From positions 372,001 through 436,000 of the forward strand of contig JAWUZG010000052.1 in NCBI GenBank assembly GCA_036785705.1: a stretch of 64,000 nt of DNA, written 5' to 3'. The first letter of the stretch is position 1; the number at the start of each line of letters is the position of its first letter. The notes under the pieces are model-generated. The model ran no database searches, was not told the origin of the DNA, and saw only the letters and a program-made list of their open reading frames with translations. The translations under genes were made by a program, and so were the position numbers. This stretch comes from Acanthornis magna (lineage: Eukaryota > Chordata > Aves > Passeriformes > Acanthizidae). Below are positions 50,744 to 61,997 of the stretch, one piece after another.

Positions 50744-51738
50744 TGTCTTCGTTTGATAGACAGGTGTCTGCTTAGGAAGGTGGGAACCTTCCTTGGAACA
50801 GAGAATGTGAATCCCCTTCCCTCCAAATTATTATAACTTTAGGATCAAGGGCTCTCAGGCAAAGGTATGGGAAAAGGAATAAGAGTTTTTTACTAGTATC
50901 TATAATGAGGTAAACAATCAGTAACAAAAAAAACAGTAAACAAGGTGAAAAAAAAACAGTAAACAAAACCAGAAACTCAGTGGAATATGTCCCTGGACTG
51001 TCAGGCACTTTCCCGGTTGGTGCAGTCACGGTCACGGCCAGCAGGGGCGCTGTTGGGCTCCTAGATCAGCAGGGCAGGTGCGATGACTCCCGGGAAGCTG
51101 CAGATGGCGCTGTGGCACGAGGTTGGATCTGTGTCACGCACGTAATGGCCGACGGGCTGGAGCAGGGTGGAGCGCAGATGGACAAAGCGCAGCAAAGGGG
51201 TGGAACGGCCAGGTGGGCTCACCTGAGCCAGCCAGCAGAGGAGGCAGCAGGAGTTCCGCAGCTGTGGCAGGCAAGGCGTGGGGTGGCAGCAGGCAGGGCG
51301 AGGAGCGGCAGCAGGCAGGGCGAGGAGCGGCAGCAGGCAGGGCGAGGAGCGGCAGCAGGCGAGGGGTCTCGTCTTGCTGCAGCGCAGCTGGGAAACGCGC
51401 CCTCCCGGAGGGTAGAAGGGACCGGGATCCCGTCCTCCCCCGTCCCAAGTGAGAACTCACCCAACAGGTAGAGAGAAAAACCAGCGCAAAACCGGGCCTT
51501 TTCTGCAATTGTAGCCAAAAAAAACAGAGCCGCCTTTTTCCCCCTGCTCTCTCCTCCAAGAGCCCCGAGCGAGTGAGTGAGTGTCCCCTTATCAAATCTT
51601 GCCATCTCTTGTTCCTCTGCCTGGCCAGCGAAAAGGCTTTGTCTCCTTTGTGAGCGTAGATGGCCCTTAAGTACCGGTCATTAGTTGCTTAGCAACAGAA
51701 TGGGAAAAATTCCACTTGCCCCCCCCCAACCTTCCACA
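50744..51738 (-). repeat. 5' LTR of the provirus (995 bp)
   Basis: It has the same length, ends and internal landmarks as the left LTR. On the minus strand it begins at 51738 and its inner end abuts the primer-binding site. The central CpG-rich part makes a GC-rich island inside an otherwise AT-rich intron. Apparent open frames of 80-163 codons in both LTRs are non-coding by-products of this composition. Confidence 0.95.
51285..51363. repeat. 22-bp GC-rich tandem repeat in the 5' LTR
   Basis: This is the same array, with the same copy number and register, as at 48362-48440 in the other LTR. Confidence 0.93.
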
Positions 51739-51743
51739 AGACA
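51739..51743. repeat. Target-site duplication, right copy (AGACA)
   Basis: It matches the left copy at 47816-47820. Removing one copy and the provirus restores a continuous intron sequence. Confidence 0.85.
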
Positions 51744-53187
51744 TCACTTTTTTCCCTGCCTCTATAGGGGGTTTGGTGTCTACAGTGATGATTTATGGTC
51801 AGTTACCGTAGTCTAAATTCACTTTTCTGCCCCTTCAAATAGATTCATTCTACGTAGGGAATAAGGATCCATATTCACATTGAAAGGTGTGTTTCTTGGC
51901 TGTCATATTTAATCCTGTTCTTGTCATTTCAGTCTGCAAGTTCATTCATTTCTCCCTCAGATAATGTGGTTTTCCTTTCTGTTGATGGATATGTTGAAGA
52001 CAAAATGCTGAGAAGCAGTCTTTGGTCACTAAAGAAAAATTAGGTCACTCCCTGGACCAGCGTTCAAGGAATCTAGTACTGAAATACAAGAATGCTGTAC
52101 AGAGTTAAGCCCAGGTCCATCTATGTGCATTCATCAAATTTCTGATGTACTCTATTTCTTATAGGCATAACCAATAATTTTTTCTTAATTATTTTACTTA
52201 TCTTCTGCCTCATGTCTTAGGTGCAATTTCTCCACTCTCTGGTTTTCCCATGGAGTTCTGCTGCATTACGTTCCCTTTTTTTAAAGAAAGGAAATTTAGT
52301 GAAAAAAATACTAGAATTTTTTTTGACAGTTTGAACTATTTCCCCATTTTCAACTTCCATATCTATTTCCTTCAAAGCTTGTTTCACTTCTTTGTTTGTT
52401 AATTAACTTGAGAGTTATGGATCTGCACTTGTGTCACCTTTTTCTTCTTTCTTGGTATTCTTTGCTAGTCTCCGTACATATCCCACTGCCATTTTTTGAT
52501 GGAAATAATAAAAATCCTTTTTAATGAATTTATAAGCTATTCTGTGTGAGGATAATCCTGTAAAGACTAGCTAGACTTTTGTGAAATATGCATTCCTGGG
52601 GACCTTAGGTTTGCAAGAGGCCTTGCAGTTTTTGTTCTTGAAAAAAGCAGTTTTGCTAGCAGCATGCCAGAGGGCTTTATTGTTCCCCTGCCTCCATTTC
52701 CCCTTTTAAAAAAATGCAGACAACTTTCAATAAGTATGTTTGCAGGTAGGCTTGCCTAATCCATGCTGCAAATGTTCTGAATAATATGGGCCAAAAAGTT
52801 CAGAGAAGGAGTGGCAGGAATGTACAGCTAGATTAGGTCTATGGTATTTCCTCTCTCATCAAGATGGTCCCAGATTAAATGCTCGTAAATTTTCAATAAT
52901 TTAACATAATTATAGCTTTACAGGAAGTGTTGAAACCTTCCCTTCCCTTTCCTACAGAAGAATCTGTTTTCTGCATTCTTACACCCATCTGAAGTTTGTT
53001 ATCCTACTGCAACTCTCTTCCACAGTCATGTGCATTCCCAATTGTGGATAAACATCATGGTATTTCTTTTGTTTGGCATTTTCATAGTTGAATTTTTGCC
53101 AGGTTTTTGACAGTTTCATAACTAAGTGACCTTGAACAGTGACATTTATATGATGTCTACTAAGTTCTCTTGAAAAAGGACATAGTT

Positions 53188-53244
53188 GAGGACTGCTTTA
53201 GAAAGCTAAACTGCTTTAGAAGCAGTTTAGAGGACTGCTTTAGA
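53188..53244. repeat. Local direct and inverted repeat cluster in intron 1
   Basis: The 15-mer GAGGACTGCTTTAGA occurs at 53188-53202 and again at 53230-53244. Between them is a perfect 11-bp inverted repeat (CTAAACTGCTT, loop TAG, then its complement) at 53206-53230. It looks like slippage and template switching during replication. Confidence 0.8.
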
Positions 53245-54532
53245 CTGCTTTAGTTGCTATCCAGACTATGTAACCTTTTTTCTACTTTTCAATGATGTGT
53301 TTGCATGATTTACAGGAGGACATGGCATTGGTCAGTGAGTCACACAACAGCATTTTAGTGAATTTCTTCCAAACCTGGTATCTGCTGAAAGTGAATCAAT
53401 ACCCATTGCAACACTGTGGGACTGTGGTATAAGGGTAATGATTCCACAAAGAATTGAATCATGTTAATCACATTTCATATTGGTATAAACTCATATACCC
53501 TTGCAGAAGCTTTTTTTATTTCAGCCAGTCTTCTTTTATATGGAAGAACTTACTGCACAGCTGACTAGGAGAGTGAAATCTCTGGCACATCTGATTTAAC
53601 TGTTATAACTTGGTGAAATTCATGGTTGGGCAGGATATGATGTTAAATCAATAAGGAAGTGCTTTGAAGAAGATCTGATAGAAATCAGATGTGATTTTTA
53701 TCTGATTGAGAAGACTGTCTCAAAGTGAGATTTGTGTCTACTTTGTGAGAATATGGGGAGAGCTACCTTGGTCAGGGTAACTAGGTACACTTCTGCAATG
53801 TGTGTTCTGAAATAACGTTTTTTCCATTTGAGTCTGAGTTTTCTTTAAAATTGTGAAGTATGGATTTTTGTTTTCAGAGGTGCTGCAATACCTTAGGGCT
53901 ATATGAACATAGTTTGGTAGTTTTTGCTTTTCTTTATGATGGATCTTGGCCAGTAGGAGTCCTGAAAAATAGCTGCTTGAATTACGGGTGTGATTCAGAC
54001 AGGACCTGCTCACTCTTGTTCTTTGTTCTAGAATGTGAAATGCTTCTGGGATTTTCTGCTGAATAAAAAAGGCAGAAATAAGGGGGGTTTTGGTGTCTTC
54101 ATAGCCTCAAAAATTGTATATTTCACTGGGATATTTGCAAATTAGATTTTATTTTTATATATATATTTAACTGATGGTGTGTGAAATCATGCAGTTTATT
54201 TTATATAAGCCTTTTTTAACAGATTTGCTCATTTTCCCAAGTTGTATGGCATTTACTTCCCATAACATAACCTCTATTCTCAAAATTATGATTTGTGGTT
54301 AAACTAAAAAGCTGAATCTGCATCCTTTCTGCTGAGAGGTGCACCATTTCCTTTTGTTTCACTTAAACTTTGCAGGATTTCATTGCACTTTTGCTTTGGT
54401 CTGCACAGTTTGGGAAAAAAAGCCCAAACCAAATCTAAATCAGTGTACAGGAGCTGTGCTTTTGGCTTTTATTTCTTTCTCTGGTCTTGGCAACACATGT
54501 CCTTTCTACATTGTGTAGAATGTAGGATAGAG

Positions 54533-54622
54533 TCATAGAAAGGTTTGGGTTGGAAGGGACCTTCAAGATCGTCTAGTTCCAAGCCCCTTGCCGTGGTCCA
54601 GGGCACCTTCCACTAGACCAGG
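54533..54622 (-). mobile_element. Short CR1 3'-tail remnant in intron 1
   Basis: It reads TCATAGAAAGGTTTGGGTTGG, then 'gaccttcaagatcgtctagttccaagccccttgcc' and 'gggcaccttccactagaccagg'. This is the reverse complement of a CR1 3' end. It lies about 145 bp before ACER3 exon 2. Confidence 0.9.
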
Positions 54623-54767
54623 GGTGGAGAGCAGTGTTGTCTGGCTGAGGAGCTTTCTGGCTGAAAACTGTTGAACCTGTCTCCAATAGTGAATGCAATT
54701 TTGTTAAATTTAGTTAAAGTGTATAGTACCCAATTCTAAATCTCTGCTTTGTGTTTCTGTTCTACAG

Positions 54768-54878
54768 GGAACACAGTGAGTAACCTGATTTTCATTCTAC
54801 CTCCAATCTATGGTGCGATTCAGACCTATAAAGATGGCCTTGAAAAACGGTATTTAGCTGCATATTTGTGTCTTACAG
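54768..54878 (+). CDS. ACER3 coding exon 2 (residues 35-71 and first base of codon 72)
   Basis: The acceptor is TCTACAG just before 54768 and the donor is GTATGT at 54879. The 111-bp exon completes Trp35 with GG and encodes WNTVSNLIFI, then LPPIYGAIQT, DGLEKRY and LAAYLCLT. It ends in phase 1. Residues 35-55 form the first membrane segment, DGLEKR the short loop, and RYLAAYLCLT begins the second membrane segment. The pattern matches vertebrate ACER3 closely, including WNTVSN and DGLEKRY. Reading stays open across both junctions. Confidence 0.96.
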
Positions 54879-57836
54879 GTATGTGTAAAACTTAATTTGC
54901 TTTTTCATTATAATAAAGAGAGCTCAGATATGCAATGAAAAATATATCTAGATATTAATAAACCAAGTAGTTAAATCCAAATACTATGTGTGTGAAAAGT
55001 AGACTGCAATTTGTTATACTTGTTAAGGTTAACAGAAAATTTATATTTGTTGGAGGGACGTGAAATTAGAATTCACTACATAACTTGACCAGATTTTGAA
55101 GTGATCCATTTCTGGCTTTCAGTCCTACTTAGTGCATCTTAGCTTGCTCTGTACTTTTCTGATGATTTACAGAAGGTGTCTTGTGTGTTCTACTTATAAA
55201 CAGTTTCACACTAAATTAATATTTTTGTGACATTTGTATGAAAGAGTAATACAAGAAGGGGCGAAGATGTAGAAGGAACTGGAAAGGCATTCTTTCATGA
55301 TTTTTAATTTGTTTTCAGTTCCTCTTTGGCATGTATCACCCAGCAGCCTAACTGCCATTGTATCTGGGAAGTTTTGCAAGGATGGAAAGACATGACATTC
55401 ATGTTTAGACTCAAAGAGAAGTCTGTCTATCCTAAAACAAGAAAATTCAGAAAAGAACCAACTTCCTTTGAAATGTTAATTATGTGACTAGAAGTCATGT
55501 TCCTTATGAGAAAAGACATTTGAAGATGGTTCAGATTTGGCAGTTGGGTCTTGAACTAGATTTCATAGAATTTCTGTGTTTCACAGGATTTCTGTGTTTG
55601 CTATAGCTCCTGTCTTTGTGGAGATCTTTCCCAGTCTTTAGAGTTGGTAAGGGATTGGTAAATGTTACTTTTAAGATTGGCAGATTATGTGTTTAGGCAG
55701 ACATTGTTGAAAAACACATATCGGTATGCTAAATGTATCCTTGATGCCAGTCAAACTGTAACATATACAAGGTGCAACTTCACCTTGCACTTTCAGTTAA
55801 ATCAGCTTTGCCGATGGATGTGAAAGATAGACAGTAACAGTGCACTGCTTTGCATACTGTCTGAACACTTTCCAATTAGCCATTTGTAGGAATTCTATGA
55901 TTTCAAGTAATTATTAATTTTTGTCTCAGTATGAAACAGAATTCTTAAAGGTCAGGGTTTATTTCTAAAAAGACATGGTAAGAAACGGCATGTAAATGTT
56001 TGCTGAAGTTGACTTTGGGTGTTCTTGAATCAAAGTGTCCTATACTGCCATTCTTTTTAAACTAAGAAAAAAAAACCCTTAAATCAAAACTCAGTTCGAG
56101 ACTGTCTTCACCATGATTTGTAGCTACCTCTGTCAGTGACACTTCAAGATGGACAAAGTGTGCCAGTGTCTGACCAGAATGTCAGACTGTTAAACCAGAT
56201 GAGCATTCCTCATATCCCACTTAATGTTCAAAATATTTCAAAAAGAAAAAAGTTACCTGTCTTTGATCACAGTAAATACCTTGAACTTCAGTTTTGTCCT
56301 TTTGTGGTGTTGCTGAAGGGGAACTCAGCCGGCATTTTGAGAGCAGTGCTGGAAGGCAGGCCTGAGTTCTACCTAGGCCCTGCTCATCTGTGACTGGGTT
56401 GTCTTTGATTCCTGTCTGAAGTGATAAACGCTTGTATGGCTTGATTTTTATCTCATATGTTGGAACATAACATTAAAGGTCTCTCCCAAGAGCATTTCCC
56501 TTCTGCTTTGTGTCTGCTTCAGTATTCATAGCCCTCTTTTACAGCAGTTTAAAGATGTAAAGGAATGTAGAAGACTTTATAGTTTCTCAGTGAAAAAGAG
56601 GAACAGGATGATTTAGAATGACAAACCTCTTAACATTTGCTCTACTACAGAATAAAAGCAGTGAATGAGAACATAAAAAGAATTTTAAATATGTTTGAAA
56701 TGTGCCAGGAACATTGGCATTCTCTCTGTGCATGTGACTGAATGAGAAGCATACTGAAGTGGAGATAGAGTAAGTGTACAGAAATGTCTTTTTGTAAGAA
56801 AGTACCTGACAGAATTCTTTCCATTGCATGAATTTTATTTATTAACAGGTTTCACTCTATTTATTTAATTCTTAACAGACAAGCATAGACTTAATCTGCG
56901 AATGGATGGTGAATATGACACAAACTTGTGATTTCGCTTGAGGCAGCATGCTTCATTAAAGCCCATATAGTAGAGCTTCTAACTGAGGGTTGTTTTGTCA
57001 AAGTAGAAATTCTTTAACAATTGTGCTGTGAAGATGGGGGTGGAAGGGATGGCACTTTAGTTAGGTTTTAACAATTTTGAATAGTTACTGAGATTTTACA
57101 AGATACTAAAAGACAGCTGTCAAAGCCAACGTTAAAATTAAATGTTAGCATTTGAGAACATAAGAGGTGTTGTTTCTAGACATTATTTTGATCCAAATCA
57201 ACTGTTTCTTTTGCATGCTTTCAGACGTTTAACTGATTGTCAGTTCCTTTGTGTTTTACCACACTGTGTTCAGTGCCTGACTTTTATACCCACGGTATCT
57301 TTGCTGGACATTTATTTCCTTTTTGAAGCAAATTCATTTTGAATTATGGAAGCACTGTTTGTTTCACATACATACATCTTGGCAGGACAAGAACAGGTAT
57401 TTCTAAATAATTGTTCAGATAAATTTCTTATTCATACTGGTGCCAAGACTGAGTTACACTTTTCAGCAAGGCCTTTGAGGTATCACGCACTGTTCTCAGC
57501 CCTTTTTTCTACTACCTTTCAGCACAAAGTGCATGTTCTCAATTAACTCAGCAGGCACTCAATATGATTTTTAAGCTGTAGAGAACCATTTAATCACCTA
57601 TAACTTACAGAGAATAATCTTAAGCAATTACTTTAGCATGTTGCATCATCTGAAGTAGACGGAACAAATCATCAGACTGTTACTACCTCAAGGAGTAAAC
57701 AGTTGGTTTTGAGTAGTTCCTTATGATGCTGGGGTATTGTATCAGATTCTACTACATGTCAGTTCCTTACCTGCATCCTGGGGAGCTGTGATTCTGAAAT
57801 GGTTCATATTCTAGAAGGGTCTTGATTTTAAAAAAT

Positions 57837-57863
57837 TGTGTGTGTGTATATATATATATATAT
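57837..57863 (+). repeat. (TG)n(TA)n microsatellite with T-rich flank
   Basis: TG units pass directly into TA units and then a long T/A stretch to about 57882. Ordinary compound dinucleotide repeat. Confidence 0.85.
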
Positions 57864-60800
57864 TTTTTTTATTTTTTTTTTTAAGTGTAACTTCTGGACC
57901 TAAGGAAATATGAAAGCACTCAATAGAGTAATGTTTGTTAGATACTTCACTTGAAATTTGGAGGGATTGTTCTGATTTGTATTTCTTTGGCCCTTTAATA
58001 GGGCTCAGTGATTCAAGCAGTGCCAAAGTGGAGGAAAAAAAAAATTCTACATTAGGCATAGCCATAGGAACTCTTAAGCAACTTACTAAACTTGATTTCC
58101 AGTGAAACTCTGTGTCTGTGAAAATAGTTGTTAGAATCTCTTCAGAAAAAGTTAATTCTCTTACCTAGCACCTGTAGAGAAGCTCCCAGGGCTGTGCTGC
58201 TGTTGGTGAATCAGCTGTGGCTGGGAGCATTTCTGAGTGCTGAAGCCAAGCAGCATGGAACAGCCCATGTCTGTTCATCTTAGCCGCCAAAACAAGGTGA
58301 CCGCATACAAATCCCCTGCTGAGCACGGGCCCCAGACTCTTCCGGCTGCTGGGCTGTGCCTGGCAGCTGCTGGGGGAAAGTGCTCCTTGGAGCAGGCCAC
58401 ATTCATACCACAGTCTGTTCCAACAACTCACTAGTGCAGACACTTGGATTGCAGTGTCTGGGAATAGTACCAGACAAGCTGGAGTTTACTTGTAGAGCTG
58501 TACCTCTGGAGTAGCCAGGGTCTCTCCTGTCTCTTACGCTGTGGAGGGAAACCATTACAACACAAAATAATCCATTAAAAATAGTTAATTTAATTCTACT
58601 TTTTCATCTTGTTTCATTCTTTAACTTTTAACGATGCAGTATGTTGTTGTTTAATTCAGTTCTATCATTGTAAAAAAAAAAAGAAAAAGGGAAGTCAGCA
58701 CCAGATTTAAACACTTAAACATATGTGTCTACCTGGGCAGAGGGTTCTGTCTGCCAGTGCAGTCCGTAAAGCCAGGAGAATCATGTGACTTATTCTAAAA
58801 TACCTGTTTGGCCAGCTGAATTGCTCTTAATAATGACATTCTCTGAGTGGAAGCTTTGACAGATACCTAAATAAAGGTGTTTGCATCTGGAGCGTCCTTC
58901 CTTCCGGATATTTTCATACAGTGCCTGTACAGTTACTATTTCTGTGAAATCCTAATAAACTGCTTTTTCTGTAAAGGATTTAAGCTTATAATGAGAATTT
59001 TGAATGCCGATGTATAGTTACTTCAATTTGAATTATCACTGATTATGTGATGCTTCTGATGCTTCCTAAAACTATTGAAAAAAGTCCCTCTAGGATTAAA
59101 ATCCTGAAGGTTTATATGGTTCATATATAGAGCTGAATCTTTTGCATGATATTAAATTATTTCTAGCTGTAGGTATTGCACTTAAGTTTTTGGACAGTGA
59201 AATAACGGTGTATGAAGTAAAGTTTGCAGATGCATTGCTTTTACATCATCATAACACCTTTTTTTCCACTGGTAGTAACCACGCATGGTGTTTGCTGCAG
59301 GACAGAAAAAGACCCTGTTAGTCTACATACAGCAGCAGCCCTAACTTTGCATTTTTAGTCTCTTTAAGTGCCATTCTGATCTGATAATATTGTGACTTAA
59401 TGTGTGTTCTATGCTTAGTGCATAATTTATATATATCCCCTGTAACTTGGGAGGTTCATTGATGTAAAAATGTCAAGTCACTCGTAGTTTTTATGAAAAG
59501 TGAGTTACAGTAGTTAGAGAGGAAATGGTACTTACTGCTTCAGATGGTGTTAAAACTTCTCAACCAATATGCATCTTTTAGTGAGTTAAGCTCCTTTGCA
59601 AAAGGAAACACTTAAAATGTGAAAACTGCAACCCCTGCTTACAAGATAAGGAGCAAATTTATTGTTCAGTGTGTCAGTGGCTGTCCAGGAAAGTGGCTTC
59701 TCTTGAACACTTGTATTGTTGCGATGATCAAGATTACTCATATTTTGAAAAGTACAAATCTGGCAGAATGTCTCATTGTAGATGGTTTTTGTGATTTCTT
59801 TAGAATGTCTGGAGCCTGAACCATATGATCTGTCCCTATAAGCTTTTCTTGTTCCAGATACCTATTTTCTAATACAGATACATACTATAGAGAAAACACT
59901 GTTCTGCAATGCATAGTAAAATTTTGTAATCAGAGAAACTCCAAATGTGGTTATTACACAGAAGCAAGAGGGGTTTTACTAATTTTAGAACTTGACTCTA
60001 GTCATGGAGTTAATGACCTGAAACACTAATATCTGCAGCGTTCTTGGCTTTTTCAAAGACTGAAGAGGAAAATTTGATCTTGACATAACTGCTTCAGTCG
60101 TGTAGGAGGAAGGGAAGGAGTTCAGTTGTTGAGATTTATTAACCCAAATAACATTAGCAAAAACAAACAAGAAAACCCCAACCCAACAGCATATTTTGTT
60201 AATTTAAAATCTGTTGAAATTTCTTATGCAATGATTTTGCTCATACTTGAAAATGACATTTATTACAAATTGTAAGAGTTTGTATTCTGTGACAGCCAGG
60301 ATAATGGATGATGCTGTTTTAATGATGATCTTAATGGGTTTTTTCTCCAGAATGAACAGTTGTTGTCATATATTCTGTATACATAGAAAAATGGCTATGA
60401 GAATTTCTCATTAGAATCTCAATGAAGTTGAAAGCAGTTGTTGCTTATTGTTTGGAAAGATTTTTCAGAAGAAAACCAACGTAGTCAGAATTTACAGCAG
60501 TGCATGGGGTTTCTTATTTTCTGGTAGGAAGCTGTGCTTAATTTTCCCAGAGAATTAATGGCATCGAAGCATTTGGCAATGCGTTTTGAAAGGTTGCTGT
60601 GTTACTGTTTCGTGTTTCAGTAAAGTTGCATGCTTTGGCATTTAATTTCATTGAGTAAGTGTAATAATCACAATTCTAGTTTAATAACATCTAAGGAAGC
60701 ATCTCCAGACATGTCTCTTGACTGTCTTGGGAATCCTTTACAGAGTGCACAGAGATAGAGTTCTTGTTTATGCATCAGTGAAACTTGACTGGTGTGTATA

Positions 60801-61331
60801 GACAGGTGATGCTCTTGCTGCAAAACATGGCAGCACTACTCGGTGATCAAGGCTTGAGTGCAAATTACTTGGCTTTCTCTGAAACTACAGTCTGAGGTAA
60901 AACATAATTTCTCTGAGGAAGTCAAGGCATTACATTACTGTACTTGTTCTTGAAAAATAAAACTGAGCTGGTGCTTAATGAGAGTGTTTACTGATAATAT
61001 TTCAAAGTAATGAATGATGCATTAAAAACTGTACCAGCTTTGCTCTGAATAGTCAAGTCTAACTTCCAAGAAGCATTATTCATGCCTGACTGAAAAAACT
61101 GTGTATAAGCAAAACATATGTCTCATAAAGTAATTTCAGAAATAAATTCAAAATATGTAAAGAAAGTATTTCAAATAAATACAAATAATTTCTTAGAAGG
61201 TCATCTTTCTATGTAGAAGGCCCAGAAATGGTGATCTCATTTCACAAAACAAATCTATGTTATGTTGGGTTGGTTTGTTTACCTTGAATTTCTAGTTCTG
61301 AGTTCTAGTAGCAATTCACTTCTGCTTTTGA

Positions 61332-61443
61332 ATCACAGAATAGTCTGAGTTGGAAGGGACCCACAGGAATCATTGAGTCTAGCGCTTAAATGAACGGCCC
61401 CTGTGGGGATCAAACCCGAGATCCTGGTGTATTAGCACCACGT
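61332..61443 (-). mobile_element. Truncated tRNA-Ile-derived SINE with CR1-like tail
   Basis: On the minus strand the left part (61443-61396) reads as the 3' two-thirds of tRNA-Ile(AAU): stem TGGTG, loop CTAATA, stem CACCA, then a B-box-like GGTTTGATCC and the TΨC arm. The right part (about 61370-61332) is a CR1-type 3' end (GGGTCCCTTCCAACTCAGAC, then ATTCTGTGATT). This composition fits the passerine TguSINE1-type family, mobilised by CR1 enzymes. The 5' end of the tRNA part, including the A box, is missing, so it is not transcribable as a SINE or a tRNA. Confidence 0.82.
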
Positions 61444-61944
61444 TTTATGGAGACAACAAGAAGCTTTTGGTAAAATACATGTTTTAAAACTGGACAGTAA
61501 GCAGAAATACTGAGCGGCTTCCACGAGTACTGGTTATTGAATGATGCTTTGCCTTATAGAAGGATTGGAATAGAGAAATCTTATTTTACTTAAAATTAAA
61601 AAAAAATAAAAGGAAAAAGATAAATTGATGTATAATATTCCATTCATTCTGGGTTCCAGCTGGTCCTTTCCTCTTTGAGATTAAACCCAGTCCATAGGAC
61701 ACAGTACTGAGAAGAGGTAAAGAGGACACTCTTACCCCAAAACCCCATAAATTCAGGGATGTTACTGGTGACTAATATATAAAATAGAAGGCTGTGGAAA
61801 ATAGTGGGTTTGTCCCTGCAGTGTAATTCTGATGTTCTAATTTCTTTTTCACTGTTAAGCATGCATTTCATACATGTAAGTTAATGTACCTGAAAATTTT
61901 ACATCTATACTATTATGTTGATGATAGTTTTGATTTGTTTTCAG

Positions 61945-61997
61945 CTGTGGGATTGGGATCTTGGTGCTTCCACATGACCCTAAAGTATGAAATGCAG
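61945..61997 (+). CDS. ACER3 coding exon 3 (residues 72-89)
   Basis: The acceptor TTTTCAG precedes 61945 and the donor GTGAGT starts at 61998. The 53-bp exon encodes, after the shared Ala72 codon, VGLGSWCFHMTLKYEMQ and ends in phase 0. It carries two active-site residues known from mammalian ACER3, Ser77 and the zinc ligand His81 (GSWCFHMTL); the other zinc histidines lie in later exons outside the window. The frame, phase and residue numbering all agree with the family. Confidence 0.96.

Larger units (their letters stand above)
47821..51738 (-). mobile_element. Recent, internally deleted class III (ERVL-like) provirus in ACER3 intron 1
   Basis: Two 995-bp direct repeats (47821-48815 and 50744-51738) bound a 1928-bp interior. 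On the minus strand the order is 5' LTR (right), Lys1,2-type primer-binding site, a single pol-derived open frame, a short 3' spacer, and 3' LTR (left). The LTR ends are TGTGG...AGACA, with 5-bp target duplications. Gag, protease, most of reverse transcriptase and env are missing, so the element could not replicate alone. Assignment to ERVL rests on the 5-bp duplication, the Lys1,2 primer site as in spumaviruses, the integrase style and the lack of env; no phylogeny was run. It lies antisense to ACER3, the orientation commonly tolerated in introns. Confidence 0.93.
31292..54767 (+). other. ACER3 intron 1 (23,476 bp)
   Basis: The donor is GTGAGT at 31292 and the acceptor CTACAG ends at 54767. 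The intron is AT-rich. It holds the antisense ERVL-like provirus at 47821-51738, one CR1 remnant near its 3' end, homopolymer runs at 39233-39250 (T18) and 40814-40831 (A18), and short inverted repeats near 35109 and 53206. I recognise no nested gene or RNA gene in the remaining sequence. Open frames outside the provirus are at most about 140 codons and look random. Confidence 0.9.
54879..61944 (+). other. ACER3 intron 2 (7,066 bp)
   Basis: The donor is GTATGT and the acceptor is TTTTCAG ending at 61944. The intron is AT-rich and contains a (TG)n(TA)n tract near 57837-57863 and the SINE remnant at about 61332-61443. I recognise no other gene or RNA gene. Confidence 0.9.

Noticed and set aside
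47816..51743. Provirus as an assembly duplication of one LTR
   Set aside because: Distinct flanks, a matching AGACA duplication and the primer-binding site in its proper place support a true insertion, although a collapsed interior cannot be fully excluded.
61396..61443. A functional tRNA-Ile gene
   Set aside because: It lacks the acceptor 5' strand, D arm and A box, has lost a base in the anticodon loop, and is fused to a CR1-type tail.
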